DNA from: Phytophthora colocasiae
Lineage: Eukaryota > Oomycota > Peronosporomycetes > Peronosporales > Peronosporaceae
Direction: 5' to 3'
NCBI GenBank assembly: GCA_018806915.1
Contig: JAGKQI010000081.1
Coordinates: 1,116,001-1,180,000 of the forward strand
Length of the DNA: 64,000 bases
Shown piece by piece: positions 45,491 through 57,003 of this stretch (position 1 is the stretch's first letter; each line of letters begins with the position of its first letter). The notes under the pieces are model-generated. The model saw only the letters and a list, made by a program, of their open reading frames with translations, ran no database searches and was not told the DNA's origin. The translations under genes were made by a program, and so were the position numbers.

Positions 45491-46378
45491 GATTTAAATT
45501 CTAGGATTCTTTCATTCCAAAACGCAAACGGCGTCAGCAGCGACAGAGGACATTACGCGAACGGCGCGGCGGCTAGCGAGGACAGGAGTGATCGAGCGGC
45601 GCAGCCAGCCTAGGAATACTCGGTAAGTACCCATATAAACATAATACAGCTATCAAATCTTTACGGTGTCGGGTGTTCCGCCTTGTGGGAGAACTGGTAC
45701 CACATTGGGGCAACTGGGAGCTGGTGTGTACAAAATTAAGGGTGGGCTGGAGCCTGCGGAGGACTCTGACAGGTCCTCTGCGGGGCTTGAGGGAGGGTTG
45801 CAGTGGGTGCCACGCCACGGCCATTCTGACCGAGACCCCTCTCGAGCGCACAGACGCCGGGCAGTCCACCTCCGAATCTACAATATTGCCCATTTAAGCA
45901 AGTAAGCCATCCCTGCGGGTACTTTGGTGAAAATTGAAATTTGGGTACTGTAGCTTTGCGCCCAAATCCATGACCTTCCCATTTTTGGGATAAAAGGTTG
46001 CAGCTGGCCACCCTTCGCCGTTCCTGTCTCAGTTCTGCCTCTCTATTGCTCTTCGGAGCCCCGACCCTGAGACGCCCATGTTCGCCCGCCAGCGGCATGG
46101 GAAGCCTCATACCAATCCGGGGTCCTGGGGTAGATCCATGTGGCGATAAAAGCCGGCTTGGCCGGGCCGCCCACCTCAGCCTTGGGCCAGTGGTCGTGTG
46201 TGAGACCGGCACATGTTATGGAGACATTTCATGCTGCTTACCGTGTCAGGGGCAGAACGGCATGCACTGCATGTTCCCATTCACCTATCAAGAATTAGTT
46301 TACAGTTAAAATACAATTATTCAGTGTTAGACCGTTGTCTAACGCTGCTTCCTTTGTGCTTTTTTGCGAGGGAAGGCT
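45491..46378 (+). other. Non-coding 5' interior of the autonomous Helitron
   Basis: About 890 nt absent from the short units. It includes a possible splice donor (CGGTAAGT at about 45,621) and G+C-rich sequence on both strands with overlapping short frames but no recognisable protein. It may be leader/intron sequence, captured host sequence, or another nested element. I see no long terminal repeats or target duplication. Confidence 0.4.
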
Positions 46379-46619
46379 ATGGCTCCGGTCAGGGTCGGCA
46401 CGAAGCGGGATAGGTACGTAAAATTAATGTTTCGTGCTGTTGGAAGTCTTCTAACATTCTACTGTGTAGAGACGACCGTCGAGGACAGCTGCAGCATCGT
46501 TTAGACGAAGCGGAGCGCGTGAACGCAACTCCAGCAGAGGATGAATCGCCTACTGCAAAGCGACGACGGATCAACAGAAGGAAGCAGGCACGCAACCGTT
46601 TTCGAGGGCTTCGCGAGAA

Positions 46620-47129
46620 TTGGAACTACTCAGTCAGCAGGTAAACAACGTTTCGGTTTCAGGCGACCCCATTGTAGCCCCTGTAGATGCACCGGTGGTT
46701 CCTCCGACAGGAACAACCATGGCCCCCACTACGAATCCATCCAGTGCTGCGGCGCTTAGGATGAGTGACGCAGAGAGAGCCAGGCTGCGGCGGGCAAATA
46801 TGAGCTCTTCCCAACGCGAACGTACGCGGCAACGGGATGCCGAACGCCAGCGGCAACGGAGAGCTCAACGAAGTGCTGAACAAATGGTAGCAGATCGCGA
46901 AAGAAACCGACTTGGACAGCAAAATCGACGTCAGACGGATGAGGAGCGTGCGGCAGAGAGAGAACGGGACCGAGAGCGTCACGCCATTAGAAGGGCGTTA
47001 CAAACGGAGGAAGAGCGCGAAGAGGAGCGCGAGCGTGTTCGAGAACGTCGACGTATCACTCGCCATCGAAAAGCACTTCTAAACCATGAAGATTTCCGTC
47101 CTTCGATGGTCAGCAGGTCCAGATGTTGA
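46620..47129 (+). CDS. Helitron N-terminal basic/coiled-coil region
   Basis: The in-frame ATG is at 46,719. The product is extremely rich in Arg, Glu and Gln (RERTRQRDAERQRQRRA..), a coiled-coil leader typical of oomycete Helitron proteins just before the Rep domain. Upstream, an ATG at 46,379 followed by a candidate intron (GTACGT.. at about 46,413 to TGTAG at about 46,469, branch TTCTAAC) and a basic second exon to about 46,640 may be the true beginning, though the frames do not join cleanly. The frame ends at 47,129, overlapping the next one, whose protein continues the same order. It is thus probably part of one RepHel polypeptide. Confidence 0.55.
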   Translation: MELLSQQVNNVSVSGDPIVAPVDAPVVPPTGTTMAPTTNPSSAAALRMSDAERARLRRANMSSSQRERTRQRDAERQRQRRAQRSAEQMVADRERNRLGQQNRRQTDEERAAERERDRERHAIRRALQTEEEREEERERVRERRRITRHRKALLNHEDFRPSMVSRSRC

Positions 47130-50100
47130 TGAAGACACCAGACGCCACCGGCTGCCTCCCACTACGGTGTGCGGTCATTGTAACGCGTGGAAGTGGCCTG
47201 GTGAAAGCGGGTCTGCCTGCTGTATCGAGGGGAAAGTCAGACTACCACCTCTGGCCCCAGCTCCAGACGAACTTCTCCAGCTTTACGGAGACCCCAATTT
47301 TCGAAAGCAGATACGGGCGTACAACCAGGCGTTTGCCTTTACGTCTATCGGTGCTTCAAACCCGAACACGGGTAGGTTTCAGAACGTCAACCAGGACAAC
47401 AGCGTCGCGGGTGAACGTGGCGTATACTCCTACCGAATTCAAGGTGCTATGGGCCACTACATGGGTTCGTTGTTGCCATACATTGATCGTCGAACTGGCC
47501 AAAGGACTCAGCCCAAGTTTGCGCAGATCTATATCGTCAATCCGGACATGGAGCGCCGAGCTGAGAGACGTATGGGGATTTTCGCAGACCTGGACCCTGT
47601 GGCTTTGTTAGACATCGAGCGGGTGATGCAAAGGTACAACCCGTTCGCTCAGCAGTTTCTCACGTTTGGCGAAAGGGTGCGTCAAAGCGATATGCAGCAG
47701 CCAATCGACTTGGTGTTCCGTCTGAGAAACAATCCTTCCAGACCTCGAACGGAAAATCTGCCGACGGTTTCTGAAGTGGCCGTCACTATGATTGAAGACG
47801 GCAACCTCGCACAGCCTCGCGATCTCTTGGTATATACAAAGACAGAAATCTCATGCGTCTCTGGGAAACAAACGCCAACTACGACCCCCTTCAGTACCCG
47901 CTACTTCTTCCGTATGGAGAACTGGGGTGGACGTATACGGATACGTACGAAGGTGATGTGGTGCGCAGGAACAAACGCGCTATGGCTCTACGTGAGCACG
48001 TCGCGTATCGACTCTTCCAAAAGGACGATGACCGATCAGCTCTACATAAAGGGGGGCGCCTTTTCCAACAGTATTGTGTGGACCAGAGAGCCAAATGCGA
48101 GCAAGAAGAACTTCGCTGGATAGCAACTCACCAGAAGGAGATCCGTGCTTACCAGTACAATGGACTGCGAGATGCGTACCTGAGCGAAGCTATGGAAGAG
48201 GCTAGGACTATCCTGGGCGATGGCGAAGGCCTCCTAGCGGAATATGATCGCGAGACTGGAGAGCTGGCTCACCCCGACCGAGCCCGAAACAGGCACTTCC
48301 TCAATCAGGTTGGGAAGAAGATCATCTTACCGTCTTCTCACTCAGGGAGCCCGCGTCAGATGTACCAATCGTACCAAGACTCGATGGCAATCGTTAGGGA
48401 GTACGGCAAGCCAGATATCTTCGACACGATGACTTGCAATCCAAAGTGGGAAGAGATCCAAGAGCAGATTCGCGATCCTAACCAGAGCGCCCAAGACCGC
48501 CCAGACATCGTCGCGAGAGTATGGCAGCAAAAGCTGGCTGCTCATTTAAAAGACTTAGACGAGGGTGTGCTTGGGCGGGTTTCCGCTCGGATTTACGTGG
48601 TGGAGTTTCAAAAGCGTGGACTTCCTCATGCGCACATCATTGTCATCTTGGCGGACGAGGACAAGCCACGCACAAGGCAGATTATTGACAAGATTGTATC
48701 GGCGGAAGTACCGGATCCTGACACCAACCCCGGCCTTTATGAAACGGTCATGACGAATATGATGCACGGGCCCTGTGGCGCGGCGAATCCATCGTGTGTC
48801 TGTATGAAGGATGGCAAGTGTACAAAGGGCTACCCGAAACCGTTCGTGGAGACAACGCGGGTGAGCGAAGACGGTTTCCCGCAGTACAGACGCCGACGAC
48901 GATCGGAAGGATTTTTTACATTCAATGGAAGACGGTACGACAATGCTACGCTGAATCAGTGGGTGGTGCCATACAACCCTTACTTTTCATACAAGTACAA
49001 CTGCCACATCAACATTGAAATCTGCACAGCACTGTCAGTGGTGAAGTATCTCTACAAGTACGTGTACAAGGGATCCGACAGAGCTGTGATTACAGTGGAG
49101 ACGGTGCAAGACGAAGGTAATATCGACAGACGGGAACCCAACGAGATCATCCGATACTTAAGCGCGAGGTACATCTCTCCCATTGAGGCGTGTATGCGTC
49201 TCCTCGGGCACGTAGTGCAAGGGAAGTCCCATGCGGTTTTCCAGCTCACGGTACACCTCGAAGGTGAGCAGATGGTGGTATTCCGCGAGACCGAAGATCC
49301 GGAACGCGTCATGGATCGTAGTGAGCGCACGAAGCTTACTGCCTTCTTCGACATATGTGCGAGTAGAGCGCCCGAAGACCAGTTAGCTAAGACAATTGTG
49401 TATCAGGATGTGCCGAAGTACTTTAGATGGGACAAACACAAGATATGGGTCCGCCGCAAAAAGTATCAAGCTGCACTAGGACGAATGATTCACGTGTCTC
49501 CGCGAGATGAGGAGAGGTTCTACTTACGCGTCTTGCTATGCCATCGCAAAGGACCTACTTCTTTCCAGGATATCCGGACTGTGGATAACGTCGTATGTGG
49601 ATCGTATAAGGATGCCGCGTTACGTCTAGGATATCTCGAGAATGATGAGGAGTGGGCAGCCTGTATGGAGGAAGCCGCGACGTTCCAGATGGCGTATCAA
49701 CTGCGTCAGCTATTTGCTACGCTGTTAGTATACTCTCAGGTTGGGCAGGTGCGTCAGCTATGGGATAATTACTACGGAGCATTGTCTGAGGATTTCCACC
49801 GTCGATTCCGCGCCATGGAAGGCCAGGCGAGGGACGACGTGGTGATGTTTAACACGCTCAAGAGTCTGAACGAGTTGCTTCAAGTGAGTGGGAAAGCGGT
49901 ACATGAGTTTAACCTTCCACAACTTGCCGATTTCCCTGATCTGCTTCTTCGAGACGCACTCCAGACCAACAACAGTTTGATTGACCGCGAGACCATGGCG
50001 TATGACTATCACATGCTTCAAGAAATTGTGGAGCATGAGGATGGACTTAATGAAGGTCAACAAGCTATCTACGCGAAAGTCATAGCGGCTGTCGATGGAT

Positions 50101-51533
50101 CTTCAGAAGGCAACAAGTTATTTTTTCTGGATGGACCTGGTGGTACTGGAAAATCAACTTTGCTCAAGCACATCCTGGCAAAAGTTCGTTTGTCTGGGAA
50201 AATTGCCATTGCGGTAGCTTCGAGTGGAATTGCCGCACTTCTACTAATGGGTGGTCGCACTGCACATTCTACCTTTCGAATCCCGCTAAAGCTGAATGCG
50301 GAGTCTACGTGTGCGATCAATAAGAACTCCGCCCTGAAGGAACTTATCAAGATGGCCAGTTTAATTATCTGGGACGAAGCTCCGATGGCCCATCGTCACG
50401 CTTTTGAGGCTGTGGACCGTTCGCTACGGGATATCTTGGACATCGATGAACCATTTGGCGGGAAAGTGGTCGTCCTTTCAGGAGATTTCAGACAAATTCT
50501 ACCGGTGGTACTGCAGGGAACGCCTGCCGATACCATCGACGCGTGTCTAAAGTCTTCGGAGTTGTGGAGCAAATTCGAACAAGTTCATCTTACGGAGAAC
50601 ATGCGTGTGAGGTCGGCTGCGAATGAAACGACAGCGGAAGAACTGGCAGCATTCTCTGAGTTTCTCCTTCAAGTGGGCGAAGGAAGGCACCAAGTGAATG
50701 CTGGACTTGGACCAGATTTCATCAAGATCCCGAACGACATGTTGATTGAGAGCGAACCGGAGGAGGAGCCGGAAGAAGAAGATGAAGAGGTTCGGCCTGG
50801 CACCACTCCCAGAGGCATGCGACGCATCATTGACGAGATGTATGCAGACATTAATAACCCTGAGATCGCCACGGATGAGTACTTTGCCAACCGAACGATA
50901 TTGACGACTACGAACATGATCGTGCAGCGTATCAACGAAGCTGTTTCTCAGAAGCTGGAAGGTGACGCCCAGGAGTATTTGTCCAACGATTCAGTGGATA
51001 ATGACGGTGACGCTGATTACTTTGAGCCTGAACTCCTGCATTCAGTGAATATGAACGGAATCCCGCCGCACAAACTAACTCTGAAGAAGGGTGCGCCGAT
51101 CATGATGATGCGCAACCTGAATCCCAATCTTGGACTGTGCAACGGAACGCGCCTCCGTGTTGTGGAGCTGAAACCTCACGTGATCCATGCGACCATCATG
51201 ACAGGGGAACGCCACGGCCAGCATGTGTTCATTCCGCGGATTGTGTTCCTCAGTGACGGGGACACGCGTGAGTTCCCCTTCCGTCTACGTCGTAAGCAGT
51301 TCCCAGTGCAACCAGCGTTTGCGATGACAATCAACAAGGCCCAAGGACAAACGGTACAAAATCTCGGACTATACTTGGCGACTCCTTGCTTCTCACACGG
51401 ACAGCTGTACGTGGCGTTATCGAGAGTGACAGCGCGGTCGAGACTCAAGGTGATGATCGAGTATCCTGACCAGGTGGACGCCGATGGAGTGTACACACAG
51501 AATATTGTTTACCGACAGATATTCGAGATGTAA
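47086..51533 (+). CDS. Helitron RepHel: HUH replication initiator plus PIF1-type helicase (one frame change)
   Basis: A first frame, 47,086 to about 47,850, holds a CxxC zinc-finger-like start and the Helitron-like N region. The second frame, 47,853-51,533 (1226 codons), continues it after a -1 shift near 47,848. Rep motifs: FDTMTCNPKW (~48,417), the HxH of GLPHAHIIV (~48,620) for metal binding, and the two-tyrosine YLYKYVYKG (~49,047), which nicks DNA in rolling-circle transposition. Helicase motifs: Walker A GPGGTGKST (~50,131), Walker B IIWDEAP (~50,366), GDFRQILPVV (~50,480), and the C-terminal INKAQGQT and YVALSR motifs. All key residues are present, so the enzyme looks active apart from the frame change, which could be an assembly indel. 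Confidence 0.85.
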
Positions 51534-51738
51534 GCAAGAGGCAGAAAGAGATCACTGCATTTTTCATAACAACAAATACATGTTCACTGTGCATATGAAA
51601 CACTGTGTATGTTTTTGTCCCCTCCGAGCGAAGCGAAGGCAGGGGATACAGAGTAGTAGGGCGAGCTGGAACAGCGAGCACTACGGGTTGGGACCTAACA
51701 CATACACACCGCCCGCAAAGCGGGCGGCACTCGGCTAG

Positions 51739-52378
51739 TCTCTGCCCTCTAGGCTAGTGCCGTGTCTGTGTGTCTGTGTGTCTGTTAGCGCATAAACCTG
51801 CGTAGCTACCTGTCTCTCCATTTTGTATATGTACGTATTCTATACTGTATTTTCCCATAGTGTAGCCTATCCCTATGTTCCAGACTGCTCTCAGGAATGC
51901 CAAAATTACAAATATAGCCCACTAATGATAACCCTCTCAATGGCCTCTGATTGGTCCGCACACCCGGCCACAAAATATTTAATTGGACAAAAGTAAGCTA
52001 AGTACGATTAAAATGCTGAGCTGCCCCGCTTTACAGACCGGTGATTGGCTGAAATGCATCCTACCGAGCGAAGCGAAGGTAGCACCTCGGCCAACTGGCG
52101 CGCGCCGAAGGTGTGGCGCCAAAGGTGAGTAGTGGGGCGAACTGGAACAGTGAGCCCCACGGGTTTCAACCAAACACATACAAACCGCCCGCAAAAGCGG
52201 GCGGCACTCGGCTAAAATACATCCTACCGAGCGAAGCGAAGGTAGCACCTCGGTCAACTGGCGCGCGCCGAAGGTGTGGCGCCAAAGGTGAGTAGTGGGG
52301 CGAACTGGAACAGTGAGCCCCACGGGTTTCAACCAAACACATACAAACCGCCCGCAAAAGCGGGCGGCACTCGGCTAG
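51739..52378 (+). mobile_element. Helitron unit 14, 640 bp, non-autonomous
   Basis: First unit right of the autonomous copy. The 5' microsatellite is short and the GTTCAACGTC word is lost. Both 3' modules read GCGCCAAAGG where most units read GCGCCGATGG. Confidence 0.75.
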
Positions 52379-53035
52379 TCTCTACCCTCTAGGCTAGTGC
52401 GGTGTCTGTGTGTCTGTGTGTCCGTTGTGTGTGTGTTCAACGTCTTAGCGCATAAACCTGCGTAGCTACCTGTCTCTCCATTGTGTACATGTACGTATTC
52501 TATACTGTATTGTCCCATGGTGTAGCCTATCCCTATCTTCTAGACTGCTCTCAGGAATGCCAAAATTACAAATATAGCCCACTAATGATAACCCTCTCAA
52601 TGGCCTCTGATTAATCCGCACACCCGGCCACAAAATATTTGATTGGACAAAATGAAGCAAAGTACGATTAAAATGCTGAGCTGCCCCGCTTTACAGACCG
52701 GTGATTGGCTAAAATGCATCCTACCGAGTGAAGCGAAGGTACCTCGGCCAACAGGCGCGCGCCGAAGGTGTGGCGCCGATGGTGAGTAGTGTGGCGAACT
52801 GGAACAGTGAGCCCCACGGGTTTCAACCAAACACATACAAACCGCCCGCAAAAGCGGGCGGCACTCGGCTAAAATACATCCTACCGAGCGAAGCGAAGGT
52901 AGCACCTCGGTCAACTGGCGCGCGCCGAAGGTGTGGCGCCGATGGTGAGTAGTGGGGCGAACTGGAACAGTGAGCCCCACGGGTTTCAACCAAACACATA
53001 CAAACCGCCCGCAAAAGCGGGCGGCACTCGGCTAG
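52379..53035 (+). mobile_element. Helitron unit 15, 657 bp, non-autonomous
   Basis: Founding member type of the homogeneous right block: CTGATTAATCCGC in place of CTGATTGGTCCGC, and GAGTGAAGCG in the first 3' module. Two modules joined directly, without the palindromic linker. Confidence 0.8.
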
Positions 53036-53692
53036 TCTCTACCCTCTAGGCTAGTGCCGTGTCTGTGTGTCTGTGTGTCCGTTGTGTGTGTGTTCAACGT
53101 CTTAGCGCATAAACCTGCGTAGCTACCTGTCTCTCCATTGTGTACATGTACGTATTCTATACTGTATTGTCCCATGGTGTAGCCTATCCCTATCTTCTAG
53201 ACTGCTCTCAGGAATGCCAAAATTACAAATATAGCCCACTAATGATAACCCTCTCAATGGCCTCTGATTAATCCGCACACCCGGCCACAAAATATTTGAT
53301 TGGACAAAATGAAGCAAAGTACGATTAAAATGCTGAGCTGCCCCGCTTTACAGACCGGTGATTGGCTAAAATGCATCCTACCGAGTGAAGCGAAGGTACC
53401 TCGGCCAACCGGCGCGCGCCGAAGGTGTGGCGCCGATGGTGAGTAGTGTGGCGAACTGGAACAGTGAGCCCCACGGGTTTCAACCAAACACATACAAACC
53501 GCCCGCAAAAGCGGGCGGCACTCGGCTAAAATACATCCTACCGAGCGAAGCGAAGGTAGCACCTCGGTCAACTGGCGCGCGCCGAAGGTGTGGCGCCGAT
53601 GGTGAGTAGTGGGGCGAACTGGAACAGTGAGCCCCACGGGTTTCAACCAAACACATACAAACCGCCCGCAAAAGCGGGCGGCACTCGGCTAG
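53036..53692 (+). mobile_element. Helitron unit 16, 657 bp, near-identical to unit 15
   Basis: Same length and same diagnostic variants as unit 15, with only a few substitutions (for example CCAACCGGCG versus CCAACAGGCG). Confidence 0.8.
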
Positions 53693-54352
53693 TCTCTACC
53701 CTCTAGGCTAGTGCGGTGTCTGTGTGTCTGTGTGTCCGTTGTGTGTGTGTTCAACGTCTTGGCGCATAAACCTGCGTAGCTACCTGTCTCTCCATTGTGT
53801 ACATGTACGTATTCTATACTGTATTGTCCCATGGTGTAGCCTATCCCTATCTTCTAGACTGCTCTCAGGAATGCCAAAATTACAAATATAGCCCACTAAT
53901 GATAACCCTCTCAATGGCCTCTGATTAATCCGCACACCCGGCCACAAAATATTTGATTGGACAAAATGAAGCAAAGTACGATTAAAATGCTGAGCTGCCC
54001 CGCTTTACAGACCGGTGATTGGCTAAAATGCATCCTACCGAGTGAAGCGAAGGTAGCACCTCGGCCAACCGGCGCGCGCCGAAGGTGTGGCGCCGATGGT
54101 GAGTAGTGTGGCGAACTGGAACAGTGAGCCCCACGGGTTTCAACCAAACACATACAAACCGCCCGCAAAAGCGGGCGGCACTCGGCTAAAATACATCCTA
54201 CCGAGCGAAGCGAAGGTAGCACCTCGGTCAACTGGCGCGCGCCGAAGGTGTGGCGCCAAAGGTGAGTAGTGGGGCGAACTGGAACAGTGAGCCCCACGGG
54301 TTTCAACCAAACACATACAAACCGCCCGCAAAAGCGGGCGGCACTCGGCTAG
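53693..54352 (+). mobile_element. Helitron unit 17, 660 bp, non-autonomous
   Basis: Right-block type. It retains GTAGCACC in the first module (three nt longer than units 15 and 16), and the second module has GCGCCAAAGG as in unit 14. Confidence 0.8.
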
Positions 54353-55020
54353 TCTCTACCCTCTAGGCTAGTGCGGTGTCTGTGTGTCTGTGTGTCCGTT
54401 GTGTGTGTGTTCAACGTCTTAGCGCATAAACCTGCGTAGCTACCTGTCTCTCCATTGTGTACATGTACGTATTCTATACTGTATTGTCCCATGGTGTAGC
54501 CTATCCCTATCTTCTAGACTGCTCTCAGGAATGCCAAAATTACAAATATAGCCCACTAATGATAACCCTCTCAATGGCCTCTGATTAATCCGCACACCCG
54601 GCCACAAAATATTTGATTGGACAAAATGAAGCAAAGTACGATTAAAATGCTGAGCTGCCCCGCTTTACAGACCGGTGATTGGCTAAAATGCATCCTACCG
54701 AGTGAAGCGAAGGTAGCACCTCGGTCAACCGGCGCGCGCCGAAGGTGTGGCGCCGGTGGTGAGTAGTGGGGCGAACTGGAACAGTGAGCACCACGGGTTT
54801 CAACCAAACACATACAAACCGCCCGCAAAAGCGGGCGGCACTCGGCTAAAATGCATCCTACCGAGCGAAGCGAAGGTAGCACCTCGGTCAACTGGCGCGC
54901 GCCGAAGGTGTGGCGCCGGTGGTGAGTAGTGGGGCGAACTGGAACAGTGAGCACCACGGGTTTCAACCAAACACATACAAACCGCCCGCAAAAGCGGGCG
55001 GCACTCGGCTAAAATACATC
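54353..55020 (+). mobile_element. Helitron unit 18, 668 bp, irregular right end
   Basis: Both modules have the GCGCCGGTGG variant. The right end does not stop at CTAG: it reads CTAAAATACATCC and then enters the CTACCCTCTAGG of the next unit, so a CTRR end was passed and the TCTCT tip of unit 19 is missing. Confidence 0.7.
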
Positions 55021-55683
55021 CTACCCTCTAGGCTAGTGCGGTGTCTGTGTGTCTGTGTGTCCGTTGAACTGTGTGTGTTCAACGTCTTAGCGCATAAACC
55101 TGCGTAGCTACCTGTCTCTCCATTGTGTACATGTACGTATTCTATACTGTATTGTCCCATGGTGTAGCCTATCCATCTTCTACTCAGCGAATGCCAAAAT
55201 TACAACTGGCGCGCGCCAAGGTGTGGCGCCGGTGGTGATAAACTGGAACAATGGCACTCTGATTAATCCGCACCACAAAATATTTGATTGGACAAAATGA
55301 AGCAAAGTACGATTAAAATGCTGAGCTGCCCCGCTTTACAGACCGGTGATTGGCTAAAATGCATCCTACCGAGCGAAGCGAAGGTAGCACCTCGGTCAAC
55401 TGGCGCGCGCCGAAGGTGTGGCGCCGGTGGTGAGTAGTGTGGCGAACTGGAACAGTGAGCCCCACGGGTTTCAACCAAACACATACAAACCGCCCGCAAA
55501 AGCGGGCGGCACTCGGCTAAAATACATCCTACCGAGCGAAGCGAAGGTAGCACCTCGGTCAACTGGCGCGCGCCGAAGGTGTGGCGCCGATGGTGAGTAG
55601 TGGGGCGAACTGGAACAGTGAGCCCCACGGGTTTCAACCAAACACATACAAACCGCCCGCAAAAGCGGGCGGCACTCGGCTAG
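55021..55683 (+). mobile_element. Helitron unit 19, 663 bp, damaged interior
   Basis: A scrambled stretch at about 55,170-55,275 contains a displaced GGCGCGCGCC/AAGGTGTGGCGCC piece inside the 5' module. Two normal 3' modules follow. Confidence 0.7.
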
Positions 55684-56343
55684 TCTCTACCCTCTAGGCT
55701 AGTGCGGTGTCTGTGTGTCTGTGTGTCCGTTGTGTGTGTGTTCAACGTCTTAGCGCATAAACCTGCGTAGCTACCTGTCTCTCCATTGTGTACATGTACG
55801 TATTCTATACTGTATTGTCCCATGGTGTAGCCTATCCCTATCTTCTAGACTGCTCTCAGGAATGCCAAAATTACAAATATAGCCCACTAATGATAACCCT
55901 CTCAATGGCCTCTGATTAATCCGCACACCCGGCCACAAAATATTTGATTGGACAAAATGAAGCAAAGTACGATTAAAATGCTGAGCTGCCCCGCTTTACA
56001 GACCGGTGATTGGCTAAAATGCATCCTACCGAGTGAAGCGAAGGTAGCACCTCGGCCAACCGGCGCGCGCCGAAGGTGTGGCGCCGATGGTGAGTAGTGT
56101 GGCGAACTGGAACAGTGAGCCCCACGGGTTTCAACCAAACACATACAAACCGCCCGCAAAAGCGGGCGGCACTCGGCTAAAATACATCCTACCGAGCGAA
56201 GCGAAGGTAGCACCTCGGTCAACTGGCGCGCGCCGAAGGTGTGGCGCCGATGGTGAGTAGTGGGGCGAACTGGAACAGTGAGCCCACGGGTTTCAACCAA
56301 ACACATACAAACCGCCCGCAAAAGCGGGCGGCCACTCAACTAG
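55684..56343 (+). mobile_element. Helitron unit 20, 660 bp, non-autonomous
   Basis: Right-block type. The spacer before the terminal CTAG is CCACTCAA instead of CACTCGG. Confidence 0.8.
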
Positions 56344-57003
56344 TCTCTACCCTCTAGGCTAGTGCGGTGTCTGTGTGTCTGTGTGTCCGTTGTGTGTGTG
56401 TTCAACGTCTTAGCGCATAAACCTGCGTAGCTACCTGTCTCTCCATTGTGTACATGTACGTATTCTATACTGTATTGTCCCATGGTGTAGCCTATCCCTA
56501 TCTTCTAGACTGCTCTCAGGAATGCCAAAATTACAAATATAGCCCACTAATGATAACCCTCTCAATGGCCTCTGATTAATCCGCACACCCGGCCACAAAA
56601 TATTTGATTGGACAAAATGAAGCAAAGTACGATTAAAATGCTGAGCTGCCCCGCTTTACAGACCGGTGATTGGCTAAAATGCATCCTACCGAGTGAAGCG
56701 AAGGTAGCACCTCGGCCAACCGGCGCGCGCCGAAGGTGTGGCGCCGATGGTGAGTAGTGTGGCGAACTGGAACAGTGAGCCCCACGGGTTTCAACCAAAC
56801 ACATACAAACCGCCCGCAAAAGCGGGCGGCACTCGGCTAAAATACATCCTACCGAGCGAAGCGAAGGTAGCACCTCGGTCAACTGGCGCGCGCCGAAGGT
56901 GTGGCGCCGATGGTGAGTAGTGGGGCGAACTGGAACAGTGAGCCCCACGGGTTTCAACCAAACACATACAAACCGCCCGCAAAAGCGGGCGGCACTCGGC
57001 TAG
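56344..57003 (+). mobile_element. Helitron unit 21, 660 bp, last unit
   Basis: Almost identical to unit 20. Its CTAG (57,000-57,003) is followed by TCAGATTATCAG, the flank that also occurs at 62,942 with no Helitron before it. Confidence 0.8.

Larger units (their letters stand above)
45272..51738 (+). mobile_element. Helitron unit 13, apparently autonomous, 6467 bp
   Basis: It starts TCTCTGCCC and shares its first ~219 nt (to 45,490) with the 5' module of the short units. Its last ~120 nt (from about 51,620) resemble a 3' module: GAGCGAAGCGAAGG, GGAACAGCGAGCA, the hairpin CCGCCCGC-AAA-GCGGGCGG at 51,709-51,727, then CTAG at 51,735-51,738. Between these ends it carries a basic N-terminal frame and RepHel. 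Both junctions with neighbouring units are spacer-free. The short units are therefore best explained as deletion derivatives of this or a related autonomous element. Confidence 0.85.
33910..57003 (+). mobile_element. Tandem head-to-tail Helitron array, 21 units
   Basis: The array is built of units that start TCTCT(A/G)CCCTCTAGG and end with CCGCCCGCAAAAGCGGGCGG, seven nt, then CTAG (once CTGG). These are the Helitron hallmarks: 5' TC, a 3' subterminal hairpin and 3' CTRR. Most junctions are CTAG directly followed by TC. Each short unit has one 5' module (about 310-320 nt with a TGTG-TC microsatellite, the TACATGTACGTA palindrome and an AT-rich centre) and one to five 3' modules, each with its own hairpin. 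I count 56 hairpins. Left flank A and right flank T fit the A^T target. Many ~60-200 codon open frames here are repeat artefacts, not genes. Confidence 0.85.

Noticed and set aside
45573..46309. Pro/Gly-rich frames in the Helitron 5' interior
   Set aside because: Several mutually overlapping frames on both strands in G+C-rich DNA and no recognisable family.
33910..57003. CRISPR array
   Set aside because: The repeats are long, contiguous and contain hairpin modules without unique spacers. The organism is eukaryotic and there are no cas genes.
33910..57003. Ribosomal DNA intergenic spacer or centromeric satellite
   Set aside because: No rRNA sequence is present, the unit length varies from 497 to 1407 bp by whole modules, and both unit ends carry Helitron signatures.
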